The position numbers were made by a program, and so were the translations under genes. A stretch of DNA of 64,000 bases from NCBI RefSeq assembly GCF_000633395.1, contig NZ_AYMU01000018.1, positions 60,039-124,038 on the forward strand. Reading direction: 5' to 3'. The notes under the pieces were generated by a model, which did not search any database, had not been told where the DNA came from, and saw only the letters and a program-made list of their open reading frames with translations. Shown here in pieces: positions 44,360 through 53,517 of this stretch. The stretch comes from Pseudomonas sp. PH1b. GTDB lineage: Bacteria > Pseudomonadota > Gammaproteobacteria > Pseudomonadales > Pseudomonadaceae. Every line of letters starts with the position of its first letter. Position 1 is the first letter of the stretch.

Positions 44360-44417
44360 TTATTTGCGCGCCATAATGCCCGCCGCCAACTTATTTTGCA
44401 GAGTCTAGGGAGCTAGC

Positions 44418-46091
44418 TTGTCTAAGCCTGTCGAACCCTTGCGTTTGCTGCTACTGGCCGAAGAGCCGGTGTGGACAGCGTTGTTGCGCGAGTGTGTCGC
44501 TCCGTTGGGAGACTCGGTGGTATTGATCAGTGCTCCTACCTGGGAGTCGGTCAGTCGATTGTTCGAAGACGACCGCAATGCGGTGTTGTTGACCATTCCT
44601 CACCTGCAGCCCGGGCCCGGGCGTTGCAGCTTGCCCACAGTCCTGCTGCTGGATCAGGAACCGCCGGCGCCCCCGGTGGGTGTCAGCGATTGGCTGGTGG
44701 GTTCCTGCCTGAGCACCGATGCCCTGCGCCGTTGCCTGCGCCATGTGCGCGAGCGCGGGGTGCTGGAAAACACCCTGCAGCGCCTGGCCGAGCAGGACCC
44801 GCTGACCGGCATCGCCAACCGTCAGGGCTTTCAGACCCTGCTGGCAGCGCGCCTGGCGGAAAATGACGGGCGTGGCCTGGCCCTCGGGCACCTGGACCTG
44901 GACAACTTTCGTCACGCCAACGATGCCCTCGGCCATCAGGCCGGTGACCGGCTGATCCTGCAGGTGGTCTCGCGGCTCAAGAGCCAGCTGGAAGCCGGTG
45001 ACCAACTGGCCCGTTTGGGCAGCGACGAATTCGCCCTGCTGATCGATACTCGCCGCGCACCGCAGCGCGCCGAATGGATGGCCGAGCGCATCACTGAAGC
45101 CATGGCCGAACCCTACTGGGTCGACGGTGAAAGCCTGTTGATCGGTTGCAGCCTGGGGATCGCCCATGCCCGCGCCCATGCCGGTGCCGACCCGTTGATG
45201 TGGCATGCGCACATCGCCATGCAGCAGGCCAAGAGCACCCAAGGCTGCACCTTTCATATCTTCAACGAGCGGATCAACCGCAATGCCCGCAGCCTCGCCG
45301 ACCTGGAAAGCGAGTTGCGCCGAGCCTTGCGCCGGGACGAGCTGGAGCTGCACTACCAGCCCCGGCTGAACCTGCATGACGGCAAGATCGTAGGCCTTGA
45401 GGCCCTGGTGCGCTGGCGCCATGGCGAACGCGGCTTGCTGCCTCCCAGCGAGTTCGTGCCCCTGGCCGAACAGAGCGGGCTGATCGTGCCCCTGGGCTAC
45501 TGGGTCATCTCCCGTGCGCTGCGGGACATGCAGGCCCTGCGCGAGCGCGGGCTGCCGCCGCTGCACATGGCGGTCAACCTGTCGTTCCGGCAGTTTCAGG
45601 ACAGCCAGTTGCTCTCGACCCTGAGCCGCTTGATCAGCGAGCGCGGAGTCGAGGCGCAGTGGCTGGAGTTCGAACTGACTGAAACCGCAGTGATGCGCCG
45701 CAGCGACCTGGTGAAGCAGACCATGGATGCCCTCGGGCGCCTGGGGGTGCGATTCTCCCTGGACGACTTCGGCACCGGGTTTTCCTCCTTCGTCCACCTC
45801 AACAGCCTGCCGATCACCCTGCTCAAGGTGGACAAGAGTTTTGTCGGGGGCATGGAGCAGCGTGAAGAAAACCGCAAGCTGGTTCACGCCATGATCAACC
45901 TGGCCCACAACCTCAACCTGGATGTGGTCGCCGAAGGGGTGGAGACCGCTGAACAGCTGGCCTTGTTGCGGGGCTTTGGCTGTGATCAGGTCCAGGGTTA
46001 TTTGATCAGCAAGCCGCTGCCCCTGGCGGAACTGATGGATTACCTGACCTTCGGCAGCAGCCAGCAGTCGCTGCAGGAAGGCGCGGTTTAA
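44418..46091 (+). CDS. GGDEF-EAL cyclic-di-GMP phosphodiesterase (ProE-like)
   Basis: This 557-residue protein starts at TTG 44418, with GGGAG 5-6 nt upstream. An N-terminal region of about 120 residues precedes a GGDEF domain whose motif reads GSDEF (201-205), so cyclase activity is doubtful. The EAL domain is intact, with EAL at 328-330 plus 'NLSFRQF', 'ELTETAVM', 'DDFGTGFSS', 'LLKVDKSFV', 'AEGVET' and 'QGYLISKPL'. It should therefore hydrolyse c-di-GMP. The matching gene in P. aeruginosa is the phosphodiesterase ProE. Confidence 0.9.
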   Translation: MSKPVEPLRLLLLAEEPVWTALLRECVAPLGDSVVLISAPTWESVSRLFEDDRNAVLLTIPHLQPGPGRCSLPTVLLLDQEPPAPPVGVSDWLVGSCLSTDALRRCLRHVRERGVLENTLQRLAEQDPLTGIANRQGFQTLLAARLAENDGRGLALGHLDLDNFRHANDALGHQAGDRLILQVVSRLKSQLEAGDQLARLGSDEFALLIDTRRAPQRAEWMAERITEAMAEPYWVDGESLLIGCSLGIAHARAHAGADPLMWHAHIAMQQAKSTQGCTFHIFNERINRNARSLADLESELRRALRRDELELHYQPRLNLHDGKIVGLEALVRWRHGERGLLPPSEFVPLAEQSGLIVPLGYWVISRALRDMQALRERGLPPLHMAVNLSFRQFQDSQLLSTLSRLISERGVEAQWLEFELTETAVMRRSDLVKQTMDALGRLGVRFSLDDFGTGFSSFVHLNSLPITLLKVDKSFVGGMEQREENRKLVHAMINLAHNLNLDVVAEGVETAEQLALLRGFGCDQVQGYLISKPLPLAELMDYLTFGSSQQSLQEGAV

Positions 46092-46155
46092 CGACCTGCC
46101 GCCGGCTGCCGTGGGGGGCGTTCGGCGCCACAGGCTTCGAGCGCCGCCACGGGGT

Positions 46156-47562
46156 TCAATCGGTCTGGCCGGCGTGCAAGTTCATCACCGGGACCGCCGG
46201 CTCACGCTTGATCATGCGCCGCATCCGCCATTCGAACGCCAGGGTCAGGCTGATGGCCGCGCAGGCCAGGCCCAGGGCCAGGCCCCACCAGACACCGGTT
46301 GGTCCCCAGCCCAGGGTAAAGGCCATCAGCCAGGCCGCAGGCGCGCCGATCAGCCAGTAGCAACCCAGACCCACCAGAAAGGTGGTCTTGGCGTCTTTCA
46401 GGCCACGGATTGCACCCATGGCAATGGTCTGGGTGCCGTCGAACAATTCGAACCAGGCGGCGACCGCCAACAGGCTCACGGCCAGCCGGATCACCTCGGC
46501 GAAGGCCGGGTCGTCATGGTCCAGGAACAGGCCGATCAACTGGTTCGGCCACAGCCAGAAGACCATGGCAAACCCCAGCATCGCCACCGCGCCGAAGCCA
46601 ATCCCCACCCTTCCTGCCAGGCGTGCATCCAGCAGTTGCCCGGCGCCGTAGTGCTGGCCGATGCGCATGGTGATGGCGTAGGAAATCCCCGCTGGCACCA
46701 TGAAAGCCACCGAAACGATCTGCAGGGCGATCTGGTGCGCGCCCAACTGGGTGCTGCCCATGGTGCCCATGCACAGCGCGGCGAAGGCGAACAACCCGAC
46801 TTCCACTGCATAGGTGCCGCCGATGGGCAGGCCCAGGCGCCAGAGTTCCCGCAGGTAGTGAGTGTTCAGGCGGGCCAGGCCCTGGCGCAGGGGGTAGGCG
46901 GCATAGGCCGGATGACGCTGGATGTGCCAGGCCAGCGCCACGGCCATGCAGTTGGCGACGATGGCCGTGACCAGGCCGATGCCTACCAGCCCGAGCTTCG
47001 GCAGGCCGAACATGCCGGTGATCAGGGCGTAGTTGAGCAGGAAGTTGGCCACCGTGCCGCCCAGGCTGATGACCATCACCGGAGTTGCCCGGCCGATGGC
47101 GCTGGTGAAGCCGCGCAGGGCCATGAAACTCAGGTAGCCGGGCAGGGCGAACGGCAGGATCAGCAGGAACTGGCCGGCGGCCTGCACGTTGCTCTCGGTC
47201 TGGCCGAACAGCAACAGCAGTGGCTTGAGGTTCCACAGCAGCAGGCCGGCCACCAGAGCCATCAGCCAGGCCAGCCAGAGCCCGGCCTGGGTCAGGCGCG
47301 CGGCGCCCTCGATATCGCCGGCACCCTGACGAATCGCCACCAGGGTGCCCACCGCGGCAATCACGCCGATGCAGAAGATCGAAACGAAGGAGTAGCTGGC
47401 CGCGCCCAGGCCGCCACCGGCCAGGGCCTCGGGGCTGAGGCGGGCCATCATCAGGGTGTCGGTGAGGACCATCAGCATGTGCGCCAGCTGCGAGGCGATC
47501 AACGGCCCCGCCAGCCGCAGGATGGCCCAGAGTTCGGTACGTGCTGGATGCTGCATGGTCAT
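46156..47562 (-). CDS. MATE-family multidrug efflux transporter
   Basis: This protein has about 468 residues from the ATG at 47562; an ATG at 47556 is also possible. It has 12 hydrophobic helices in two similar halves, beginning 'ELWAILRLAGPLIASQLAHMLMVLTDTLMMARL'. 'NFLLNYALITGMFGLPKLGLVGIGLVTAI' and 'GAHQIALQIVS' are typical of NorM/PmpM exporters. These use Na+ or H+ gradients to expel cationic drugs. It is divergent from a LysR regulator. Confidence 0.92.
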   Translation of the reverse strand: MTMQHPARTELWAILRLAGPLIASQLAHMLMVLTDTLMMARLSPEALAGGGLGAASYSFVSIFCIGVIAAVGTLVAIRQGAGDIEGAARLTQAGLWLAWLMALVAGLLLWNLKPLLLLFGQTESNVQAAGQFLLILPFALPGYLSFMALRGFTSAIGRATPVMVISLGGTVANFLLNYALITGMFGLPKLGLVGIGLVTAIVANCMAVALAWHIQRHPAYAAYPLRQGLARLNTHYLRELWRLGLPIGGTYAVEVGLFAFAALCMGTMGSTQLGAHQIALQIVSVAFMVPAGISYAITMRIGQHYGAGQLLDARLAGRVGIGFGAVAMLGFAMVFWLWPNQLIGLFLDHDDPAFAEVIRLAVSLLAVAAWFELFDGTQTIAMGAIRGLKDAKTTFLVGLGCYWLIGAPAAWLMAFTLGWGPTGVWWGLALGLACAAISLTLAFEWRMRRMIKREPAVPVMNLHAGQTD

Positions 47563-47712
47563 CAGGCTCGGTGACGGAGAATTCGGGGAGAGCGGTGATT
47601 CTCGGCGCTCTTGGCCCATTGCACAAAGGGATAAATATGATTGCTGGCATGATTAAAACTCATGCGAGCGGCTTTCTGGTAGCGTGGCGCTATCCTGTCC
47701 CGGAGAGCGCCC

Positions 47713-48633
47713 ATGTCCCGCCGTCTTCCTCCTCTCTATGCCTTGCGTGCTTTTGAAGCCGCGGCTCGGCACAGCTCGTTCACCCGGGCCGCTGAAGAGT
47801 TGTCGATTACCCAGAGCGCGGTGAGCCGGCATATCCGGACCCTGGAAGAGCATTTTGCCTGCCGGCTGTTTCGGCGCAGCGGGCGCAACCTGCAGTTGAC
47901 CGAAGCCGCGCGGCTGCTGTTGCCGGGCATCCGTGAAGGCTTCGGTGCCCTGGAGCGGGCCTGCAACACCCTGCGCGCCGAAGACGACATCCTGCGCATG
48001 AAGGCGCCTTCGACCCTGACCATGCGCTGGCTACTGGCGCGGCTCAGCCGTTTCCGCCATTTGCAGCCGGGTAACGAGGTGCAGCTCACCAGCGCCTGGA
48101 TGGACGTGGACTCGGTGGACTTCAACCAGGAGCCCTTCGACTGTGCGGTGTTGCTCAGCAATGGGCACTTCCCCCCGGACTGGGAGGCCAGCTATCTGTT
48201 TCCCGAATTGCTGATTCCGGTGGGCGCGCCGAACCTGCTCGAAGACCTGCCCTGGGATGTGGCGCGGCTGGCGGCCACCGAACTGCTGCACCCGACCCCG
48301 GACCGCCGCGACTGGCGCAGCTGGCTGGAACACATGGGCCTGACCGATCAGGTCTCCCTCAAGGGCGGGCAGGTATTCGACACCCTGGAGCTGGGGATGA
48401 TTGCCGCAGCGCGAGGTTATGGGGTGTCCATGGGCGATTTGCTGATGGTGGCCGAGGATGTGGCCCAGGGGCGCTTGAGCCTGCCCTGGCCGACGGCGGT
48501 GGCCAGCGGCCTGAATTACTACCTGGTATGGCCCAAGACCCGGCCCGGTGGTGAACGTTTGCGGCGTCTCAGCGACTTTCTCCAGGGCGAGGTCCAGGCC
48601 ATGCAATTGCCTGAGGTAGAGCGCCTGGGCTGA
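47713..48633 (+). CDS. LysR-family regulator, GcvA-like
   Basis: This 306-residue regulator has an N-terminal winged HTH (about residues 5-65): 'RRLPPLYALRAFEAAARHSSFTRAAEELSITQSAVSRHIRTLE'. The effector domain follows. The start and spacing resemble the GcvA/AmpR subgroup. It is divergent from the MATE gene, separated by about 150 bp, so it may control that pump. The effector is unknown. Confidence 0.9.
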   Translation: MSRRLPPLYALRAFEAAARHSSFTRAAEELSITQSAVSRHIRTLEEHFACRLFRRSGRNLQLTEAARLLLPGIREGFGALERACNTLRAEDDILRMKAPSTLTMRWLLARLSRFRHLQPGNEVQLTSAWMDVDSVDFNQEPFDCAVLLSNGHFPPDWEASYLFPELLIPVGAPNLLEDLPWDVARLAATELLHPTPDRRDWRSWLEHMGLTDQVSLKGGQVFDTLELGMIAAARGYGVSMGDLLMVAEDVAQGRLSLPWPTAVASGLNYYLVWPKTRPGGERLRRLSDFLQGEVQAMQLPEVERLG

Positions 48634-48827
48634 AACGATGCAGTACCCGGCCGGCGGGGGCGTGCAGATATCCTTGCAACGCGCTCAAGTATTGCCCGAT
48701 GCCGCCGAATCCATGGGTTATGGAACCAGCGTGCAGGAAGGTCCTAACTCACTAAAATGCCTTGGAAATATTGTCGCCGAGCGTGCCACTTGATCAGGAT
48801 GATCCGCCTTCTCGGCCAGGAGCCATC

Positions 48828-50804
48828 ATGTCCCAACCCCGTGCCCGGATAGCCTCTCAGCTAGGGCTTGCCCTTGCCTTGATACTCGCCCTAGTGATCA
48901 GTGGCAGCACCCTGTTTGCCCTGCGTTCGCTGGATTTGGCCAACCTCGACACCCGAGAAGAGCACCTGGCCAGTGAAGCGCGCCTGCTGGCCGACCAGCT
49001 CAATACCTTTCATGGCAGCTTGCGCGAGAGCACCCAGCGCCTCAGCGGCCTGTTCGAAAACCGCTTCAGCAGCGGCTTGAGCCTGCATCCCGAGCAACCG
49101 GTGACGGTGGCCGGCGTCCAGACGCCCGGCCTGCATCTGGGGGATGTGGTGCTGAACAACAACTTCGCCGAAGTCGACCAGTTCAAGCAGATGACTGCGG
49201 GTGTTGCGACTCTGTTCGTACGCAGTGGCGATGACTTCGTGCGGGTCAGTACCTCCCTGAGCAAGCAGGATGGCAGTCGTGCTATCGGCACCTTGCTCGA
49301 CCACGCCCACCCGGCCTATCAGAAGCTCATGGCGGGCCAGGGTTATGTCGGTCGCGCCTTGCTCTTCGAACGCTTCTACATGACCCAGTACACCCCGGTA
49401 CTGGACCGCAGCGGCAAGGTCATCGCGGTGCTGTTTGTCGGCTTCGATTACACCGATGCGCAGAATGCCCAGTTCGCCAACCTCAAGCGTTTCCGCATCG
49501 GCCAGAGCGGTTCCCTGGCCTTGCTCGACGAGCAGCACCAGTGGCTGGTACCGCCGGCGGGTGTGCAGGGCCTGGACGCCGCGGCGAAGGTCATCACGGC
49601 TGCGGCCGGGGAGCCTGGCAAGGGCCGCTTCTGGAGCGATCAGGGCGAGGACTTCTACAGCCTGGCGGTGCCATTCGAGGGCGGCCCCTGGTCGGTGGTG
49701 GCGAGCATGCCCAAGGCCGAGATCCGTGCGGTGACCTGGAGTGTCGGCATTCGCCTGGTGATCGGCAGCCTGCTAGCAATGTTGCTGGCGGTGGGGGCCA
49801 CGGTCTGGCTGCTGCGCAGCAAGCTGGCCCCCCTGAGCGACCTGGTGCGCCAGGCCCAGGCTTTGGGCGGTGGTGATTTGAGCGCACGGCTGGATGTCTC
49901 CAGCCAGGACGAAATCGGCCAACTGGCCCGCAGCTTCAACCAGATGGGCGAAGCCTTGTCGACCATGGTCGAGCACATTCGCCGTTCCGCCGCCGAGGTC
50001 AATGGCCGGGCCCAGGCGTTGTCCGGCCTGTCCAGCGGCGCTTATGAAGGCATGGAGCAGCAGTCCGGCGAGATCACCAGCATGGCGGGGGCGGTGGAGG
50101 AGTTCAGTGCCACCTCGCTGAACATCGCCGACAACATGGGCAGCACGCAGCGCCTGGCCCAGGAGAATGCCCAGCAGACTCACATCGGGCGCGAGTCCAT
50201 GGCGCAGGCTTCGTCGTCCCTGGAGCAGATCGCCGGGGCCCTGGACAGCACCGCCACGGTGATCAATACCCTGGGCCAGCGCTCCCAGGAGATCGGCGGG
50301 ATCGTCGGGGTGATCACCGCGATTGCCGAGCAGACCAACCTGCTGGCGCTGAACGCTGCCATTGAGGCTGCCCGGGCCGGGGAACAGGGCCGCGGTTTTG
50401 CCGTGGTGGCCGATGAGGTGCGCAATCTGGCCTCCCGCACTCGTGAAGCCACGGATGAAATCTCCCAGATGATTACCAGCATCCAGCAGGAAACCGGGCA
50501 TGCCATCCAGACCATGGAGCAAGGCAACCGCCTGATGCAGGAAGGCCTGTCGCGCAATGCCGATGTTGCCTCGGCCCTGGCCCTGATCGATGAACAGAGC
50601 CGCAGCGCCGGCGAGCAGTTCGCTGCCATCACCACCGCGACCCAGGAGCAGAGCAGCACCGCCACGGTGCTGAGCAGCAACCTGCAGAGCATCGCCCAGG
50701 CCAACAGCGAACAGCGTGAAGTGGTGTCCAACCTGGCGGTCACCGCCCGGGAGCTCGAAGCCCTGGCTGCGGACCTGCGCCAGGAAGTCGACCGCTTCCG
50801 CTGA
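48828..50804 (+). CDS. Methyl-accepting chemotaxis protein (Cache-type sensor)
   Basis: This 658-residue chemoreceptor starts at the ATG at 48828 after CCAGGAG. Transmembrane helix 1 is at about 12-32. A large periplasmic domain of about 270 residues has a Cache3-Cache2 pattern. The second transmembrane helix is at about 304-328, followed by a HAMP domain. The signalling domain has its hairpin tip 'GIVGVITAIAEQTNLLALNAAIEAARAGEQGRGFAVVADEVR' near residue 500. The ligand is unknown. It should couple to the CheA/CheW pathway. Confidence 0.93.
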   Translation: MSQPRARIASQLGLALALILALVISGSTLFALRSLDLANLDTREEHLASEARLLADQLNTFHGSLRESTQRLSGLFENRFSSGLSLHPEQPVTVAGVQTPGLHLGDVVLNNNFAEVDQFKQMTAGVATLFVRSGDDFVRVSTSLSKQDGSRAIGTLLDHAHPAYQKLMAGQGYVGRALLFERFYMTQYTPVLDRSGKVIAVLFVGFDYTDAQNAQFANLKRFRIGQSGSLALLDEQHQWLVPPAGVQGLDAAAKVITAAAGEPGKGRFWSDQGEDFYSLAVPFEGGPWSVVASMPKAEIRAVTWSVGIRLVIGSLLAMLLAVGATVWLLRSKLAPLSDLVRQAQALGGGDLSARLDVSSQDEIGQLARSFNQMGEALSTMVEHIRRSAAEVNGRAQALSGLSSGAYEGMEQQSGEITSMAGAVEEFSATSLNIADNMGSTQRLAQENAQQTHIGRESMAQASSSLEQIAGALDSTATVINTLGQRSQEIGGIVGVITAIAEQTNLLALNAAIEAARAGEQGRGFAVVADEVRNLASRTREATDEISQMITSIQQETGHAIQTMEQGNRLMQEGLSRNADVASALALIDEQSRSAGEQFAAITTATQEQSSTATVLSSNLQSIAQANSEQREVVSNLAVTARELEALAADLRQEVDRFR

Positions 50805-50818
50805 TGGCCGCCGCCTCA

Positions 50819-50841
50819 CCCTCCGGCACCTTGCCGGAGGG
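50819..50841 (+). terminator. GC-rich hairpin after the chemoreceptor gene
   Basis: CCCTCCGGCA pairs with TGCCGGAGGG around a 3-nt loop, 14 bp past the stop. No T run follows, so its efficiency as a terminator is doubtful. Confidence 0.45.
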
Positions 50842-50926
50842 CGAAAGTTGCAATGGCTCCGGGTTCGACTAAAACAGATGAGCAGTGATTTGCCCTTCAA
50901 GGACATTCCTTTTGGCAGGAGCTGGC

Positions 50927-51895
50927 ATGACTCATCTCACCCGTTTTGCCCCTCGCGTACTCGCGCTATCGACCCTGATGCTCAGCCACACGGCGTTCAG
51001 CCAGGAAAGCCCTGGGTTCATCGCCCCGGCCTCCTGGAGCACTCCATTCAACGGCATTGCCCAGGTCGCGTGCCACAACTGCTACGAGAAGCAATACGCC
51101 AACACCTTCACCAGTGTGCTCGACAGCGTGCGCACCCTGGAACTGGATTTCTGGGACCAGCGCGATGCCGTCACCGGCGGCTCGCCCCGCCACTGGTTCG
51201 TGCGGCACAACCCCGGCTCCTTGTTCCAGTCCGGCAATGACAACAATTGCACCGGCGACGGCACCGGCAAGAATGATCTGGAAGCCTGCCTGAACGACGT
51301 CAAGAACTGGAGTGACAATCACCCGGGGCACTTCCCCATCACGGTGATCCTGGACAAGAAGCAGGGTTGGTCGAAGGAGAGTTCGGGGCGTACCCCCAAG
51401 GATTTCGATGAGCTGGTAGCCCGGATCTTCCAGGGCAAGCTGTACACCCCGCAAGACCTGGCGAGCCATATCGGCAGCGGCGCAGGTGCCTTGCAAGGCA
51501 ACCTCAAGGGCAAGTCCTGGCCCACCGCCAGCCAGCTCCAGGGCAAGGTGCTGCTGGTGCTCAACCACTCGGAAAACCAGAAACTCTCGCAGTACGCCGA
51601 GGCCCGGACTGCCAGTGCCAAGGTGTTCATCTCACCGGTGACCAATGGCCAGAACGACGTCAGTGGCAAGGTCAGTGGCATGTCCAGCCAGTCCTCCGGC
51701 TACGTGGCCATGAACAACATGTCCAAGGGCGACAAGAAGTGGGCCGCGCAGGCTTTTGCCTACAGCCATATCGGTCGGGTCTGGGGCGATGACGGTGTGT
51801 CGTTCGCCCAGCACATCACCGAGAAGGTCAACCTGTCGGCCTACTACAAGTTTGCCGAGCAGAACGCCGGCGGCTACCGCATCCGGCCGTTCTGA
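50927..51895 (+). CDS. Secreted Ca2+-dependent PI-PLC-like phospholipase
   Basis: This 322-residue protein starts at the ATG at 50927 after AGGAGC. A signal peptide (about 1-25, ending AFS) predicts export. The pattern 'QVACHNCYE' (His50), 'TLELDFWD' (Glu72, Asp74) and 'VRHNPGSLF' (His94) matches the calcium-dependent PI-PLC branch, in which two His act as acid and base and acidic residues bind Ca2+. The substrate could be phosphatidylinositol or a related lipid. That pseudomonads lack much PI points to a eukaryotic target, but this is inference. Confidence 0.82.
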   Translation: MTHLTRFAPRVLALSTLMLSHTAFSQESPGFIAPASWSTPFNGIAQVACHNCYEKQYANTFTSVLDSVRTLELDFWDQRDAVTGGSPRHWFVRHNPGSLFQSGNDNNCTGDGTGKNDLEACLNDVKNWSDNHPGHFPITVILDKKQGWSKESSGRTPKDFDELVARIFQGKLYTPQDLASHIGSGAGALQGNLKGKSWPTASQLQGKVLLVLNHSENQKLSQYAEARTASAKVFISPVTNGQNDVSGKVSGMSSQSSGYVAMNNMSKGDKKWAAQAFAYSHIGRVWGDDGVSFAQHITEKVNLSAYYKFAEQNAGGYRIRPF

Positions 51896-51898
51896 CGT

Positions 51899-52825
51899 TC
51901 ACAGCGGGGCCGCCGGCTCTCCGAGCCCCGGGTCCACGCGCTTGCCGATGTCCCGCAGGCGCGCCAACTGGTCGACCATGCCCGGGGCCTCGTCGACGCT
52001 GCTGACGAAGGTCCACAGGTAGGTCATTACCGCGTACACATGGCCGGCCTTGACCTCGGGCGACAGCGCCAGCTGGCTGATGGCGATGACGAACAGCAGG
52101 GCCGCCACGGCGCCGAGAAACAGATAGGCCACGGCCTCCCGATCCGAAAGCCAGACTCGCAGCCGCGATATCAGGCGGTAGTGACGCTGCAGGGACGCCG
52201 CGCCCACCTTGGCAACCATGCCGACTTCCTTTTCCAGCCGGTTGTTCAGGCGCTCGTGCAACTGCTGGTTGCGCCGGGCAAAGCGCGGCAGCAGGGTGAC
52301 GCACAGCAGTAGCGCGCCCAGGCAGGCAAGACCGATCCAGGGCTCGATCACCAGCAGCATCACTGCGGCACCGACAATCGATACCAGGGCGGTGGTAATG
52401 GTCGGCACGTGCTTTTCGAAGAAATCGACGAACTCCCGGGCCAGAACCACCCGGGCTGCCGCCGTGGAAGTGTTTTGCTGTTGCAGGCGCTGGTTGAGAA
52501 TCACCGGCACCGCAAGGTCGGCATAAATGCGTGTGAAGGTCCGGGTATCCACCGCCCGACGCGCAGCGCCCACCACCCAGAAACCCAGCACCACCATGGC
52601 GTAGATCAGCGCATGGGCGCTGTCCCCGCGCAGGATCGAGTCCACGGCGAATCCGGCGAACAATGGGTACGCCAGCAGCAGGGCATTTTCCAGGGCGACC
52701 AGGGACAAGGTGAAAAACAGCTTTCCCGGGTAGGCGCGGGCGATGGCCTTGAGGGTCTGGCCGGCGGACTGCTGGCCGATTTTTTGGGTGGAATCCACGG
52801 CAACGGGTGGAATGACAACAGACAT
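51899..52825 (-). CDS. Standalone ABC transporter six-transmembrane domain protein
   Basis: This 308-residue protein starts at the ATG at 52825. It has the type-1 ABC exporter membrane-domain pattern: helices at about 35-60 and 70-90, then 'VPVILNQRLQQQNTSTAAARVVLAREFVDFFEKHVPTITTALVSIVG'. Two more hydrophobic segments and a final pair follow. No Walker A, signature LSGGQ or Walker B is present, and no ATPase gene is adjacent. It is divergent from a TetR gene with two dyad operators between them. Function is unknown. Confidence 0.82.
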   Translation of the reverse strand: MSVVIPPVAVDSTQKIGQQSAGQTLKAIARAYPGKLFFTLSLVALENALLLAYPLFAGFAVDSILRGDSAHALIYAMVVLGFWVVGAARRAVDTRTFTRIYADLAVPVILNQRLQQQNTSTAAARVVLAREFVDFFEKHVPTITTALVSIVGAAVMLLVIEPWIGLACLGALLLCVTLLPRFARRNQQLHERLNNRLEKEVGMVAKVGAASLQRHYRLISRLRVWLSDREAVAYLFLGAVAALLFVIAISQLALSPEVKAGHVYAVMTYLWTFVSSVDEAPGMVDQLARLRDIGKRVDPGLGEPAAPL

Positions 52826-52856
52826 GACTGCACCGCAAGTGTGATAACGGTTAATA

Positions 52857-52894
52857 TTGAGCGACTGCTCAATTATCTTTGAGCGATCGCTCAA
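52857..52894. promoter_or_regulatory. Twin dyad operators between the ABC-TM and TetR genes
   Basis: TTGAGCGACTGCTCAA (52857-52872) and the perfect palindrome TTGAGCGATCGCTCAA (52879-52894) have centres 22 bp apart, two helical turns. They lie in the gap between the divergent starts. They are almost certainly binding sites of the adjacent TetR regulator, controlling both genes. Confidence 0.82.
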
Positions 52895-52938
52895 AATGCA
52901 AGCGCCGTCTGTCCTGGCGCCAAGAGGTTCGATGGCCG

Positions 52939-53517
52939 ATGTCCCGTAACGACCGTAAAGACCAGATCCTCGGTGCAGCCCTGGAGCTGTTTCGCAGCAA
53001 GGGTTTCGCCGATGTGTCCACCCGTGATCTGGCCGAGCATGCGGGCCTGTCCCGCAGTCACGTCTATCACTATTTCAGCGACTGGAAGGAGCTGCGCCGC
53101 GAGGCCTTCGTGCGCTTTGCCAACGAGCAACTGGAGGCGATGCAGGAGCCGTTGCGCGATGCTGCGCCGTTGCAGGCGTTGCAGGGTTTTCTCCGTGATT
53201 GCCTGCCGGATTCCAGCGACGCCGGCTGGGCGTTGTGGCTGGATGCCTGGGACGAAGCCATGCATGACCCGCAATTGGCCGAGGCCTACTTGAGCATCAA
53301 CGGCCAGTGGCAGGCGCTGCTGGCGGCGATCATCGACGATGGCGTGCAGGCGGGGGTATTCCGCTGTATCAATTCCGGGCGTGCGGCCCGGCAGATCTTC
53401 GCCCAGACCATGGGGTATGCCGACGACCTGTTGCTGCGGGCTTCGCCCGAGGCGGCCAAGGCGGCGCAGGAGGAGGTCATGGAGGTGGCGGGCCTGTTGC
53501 TGGGGTTCAAGGATTGA
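52939..53517 (+). CDS. TetR-family regulator
   Basis: This 192-residue protein starts at the ATG at 52939; a longer open frame would run through the operator. The N-terminal HTH (about residues 8-52) reads 'DQILGAALELFRSKGFADVSTRDLAEHAGLSRSHVYHYFSDWKELRREA'. The C-terminal ligand domain ends near 'VAGLLLGFKD'. It is divergent from the ABC-TM gene and probably represses it and itself through the two dyads. The ligand is unknown. Confidence 0.92.
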   Translation: MSRNDRKDQILGAALELFRSKGFADVSTRDLAEHAGLSRSHVYHYFSDWKELRREAFVRFANEQLEAMQEPLRDAAPLQALQGFLRDCLPDSSDAGWALWLDAWDEAMHDPQLAEAYLSINGQWQALLAAIIDDGVQAGVFRCINSGRAARQIFAQTMGYADDLLLRASPEAAKAAQEEVMEVAGLLLGFKD

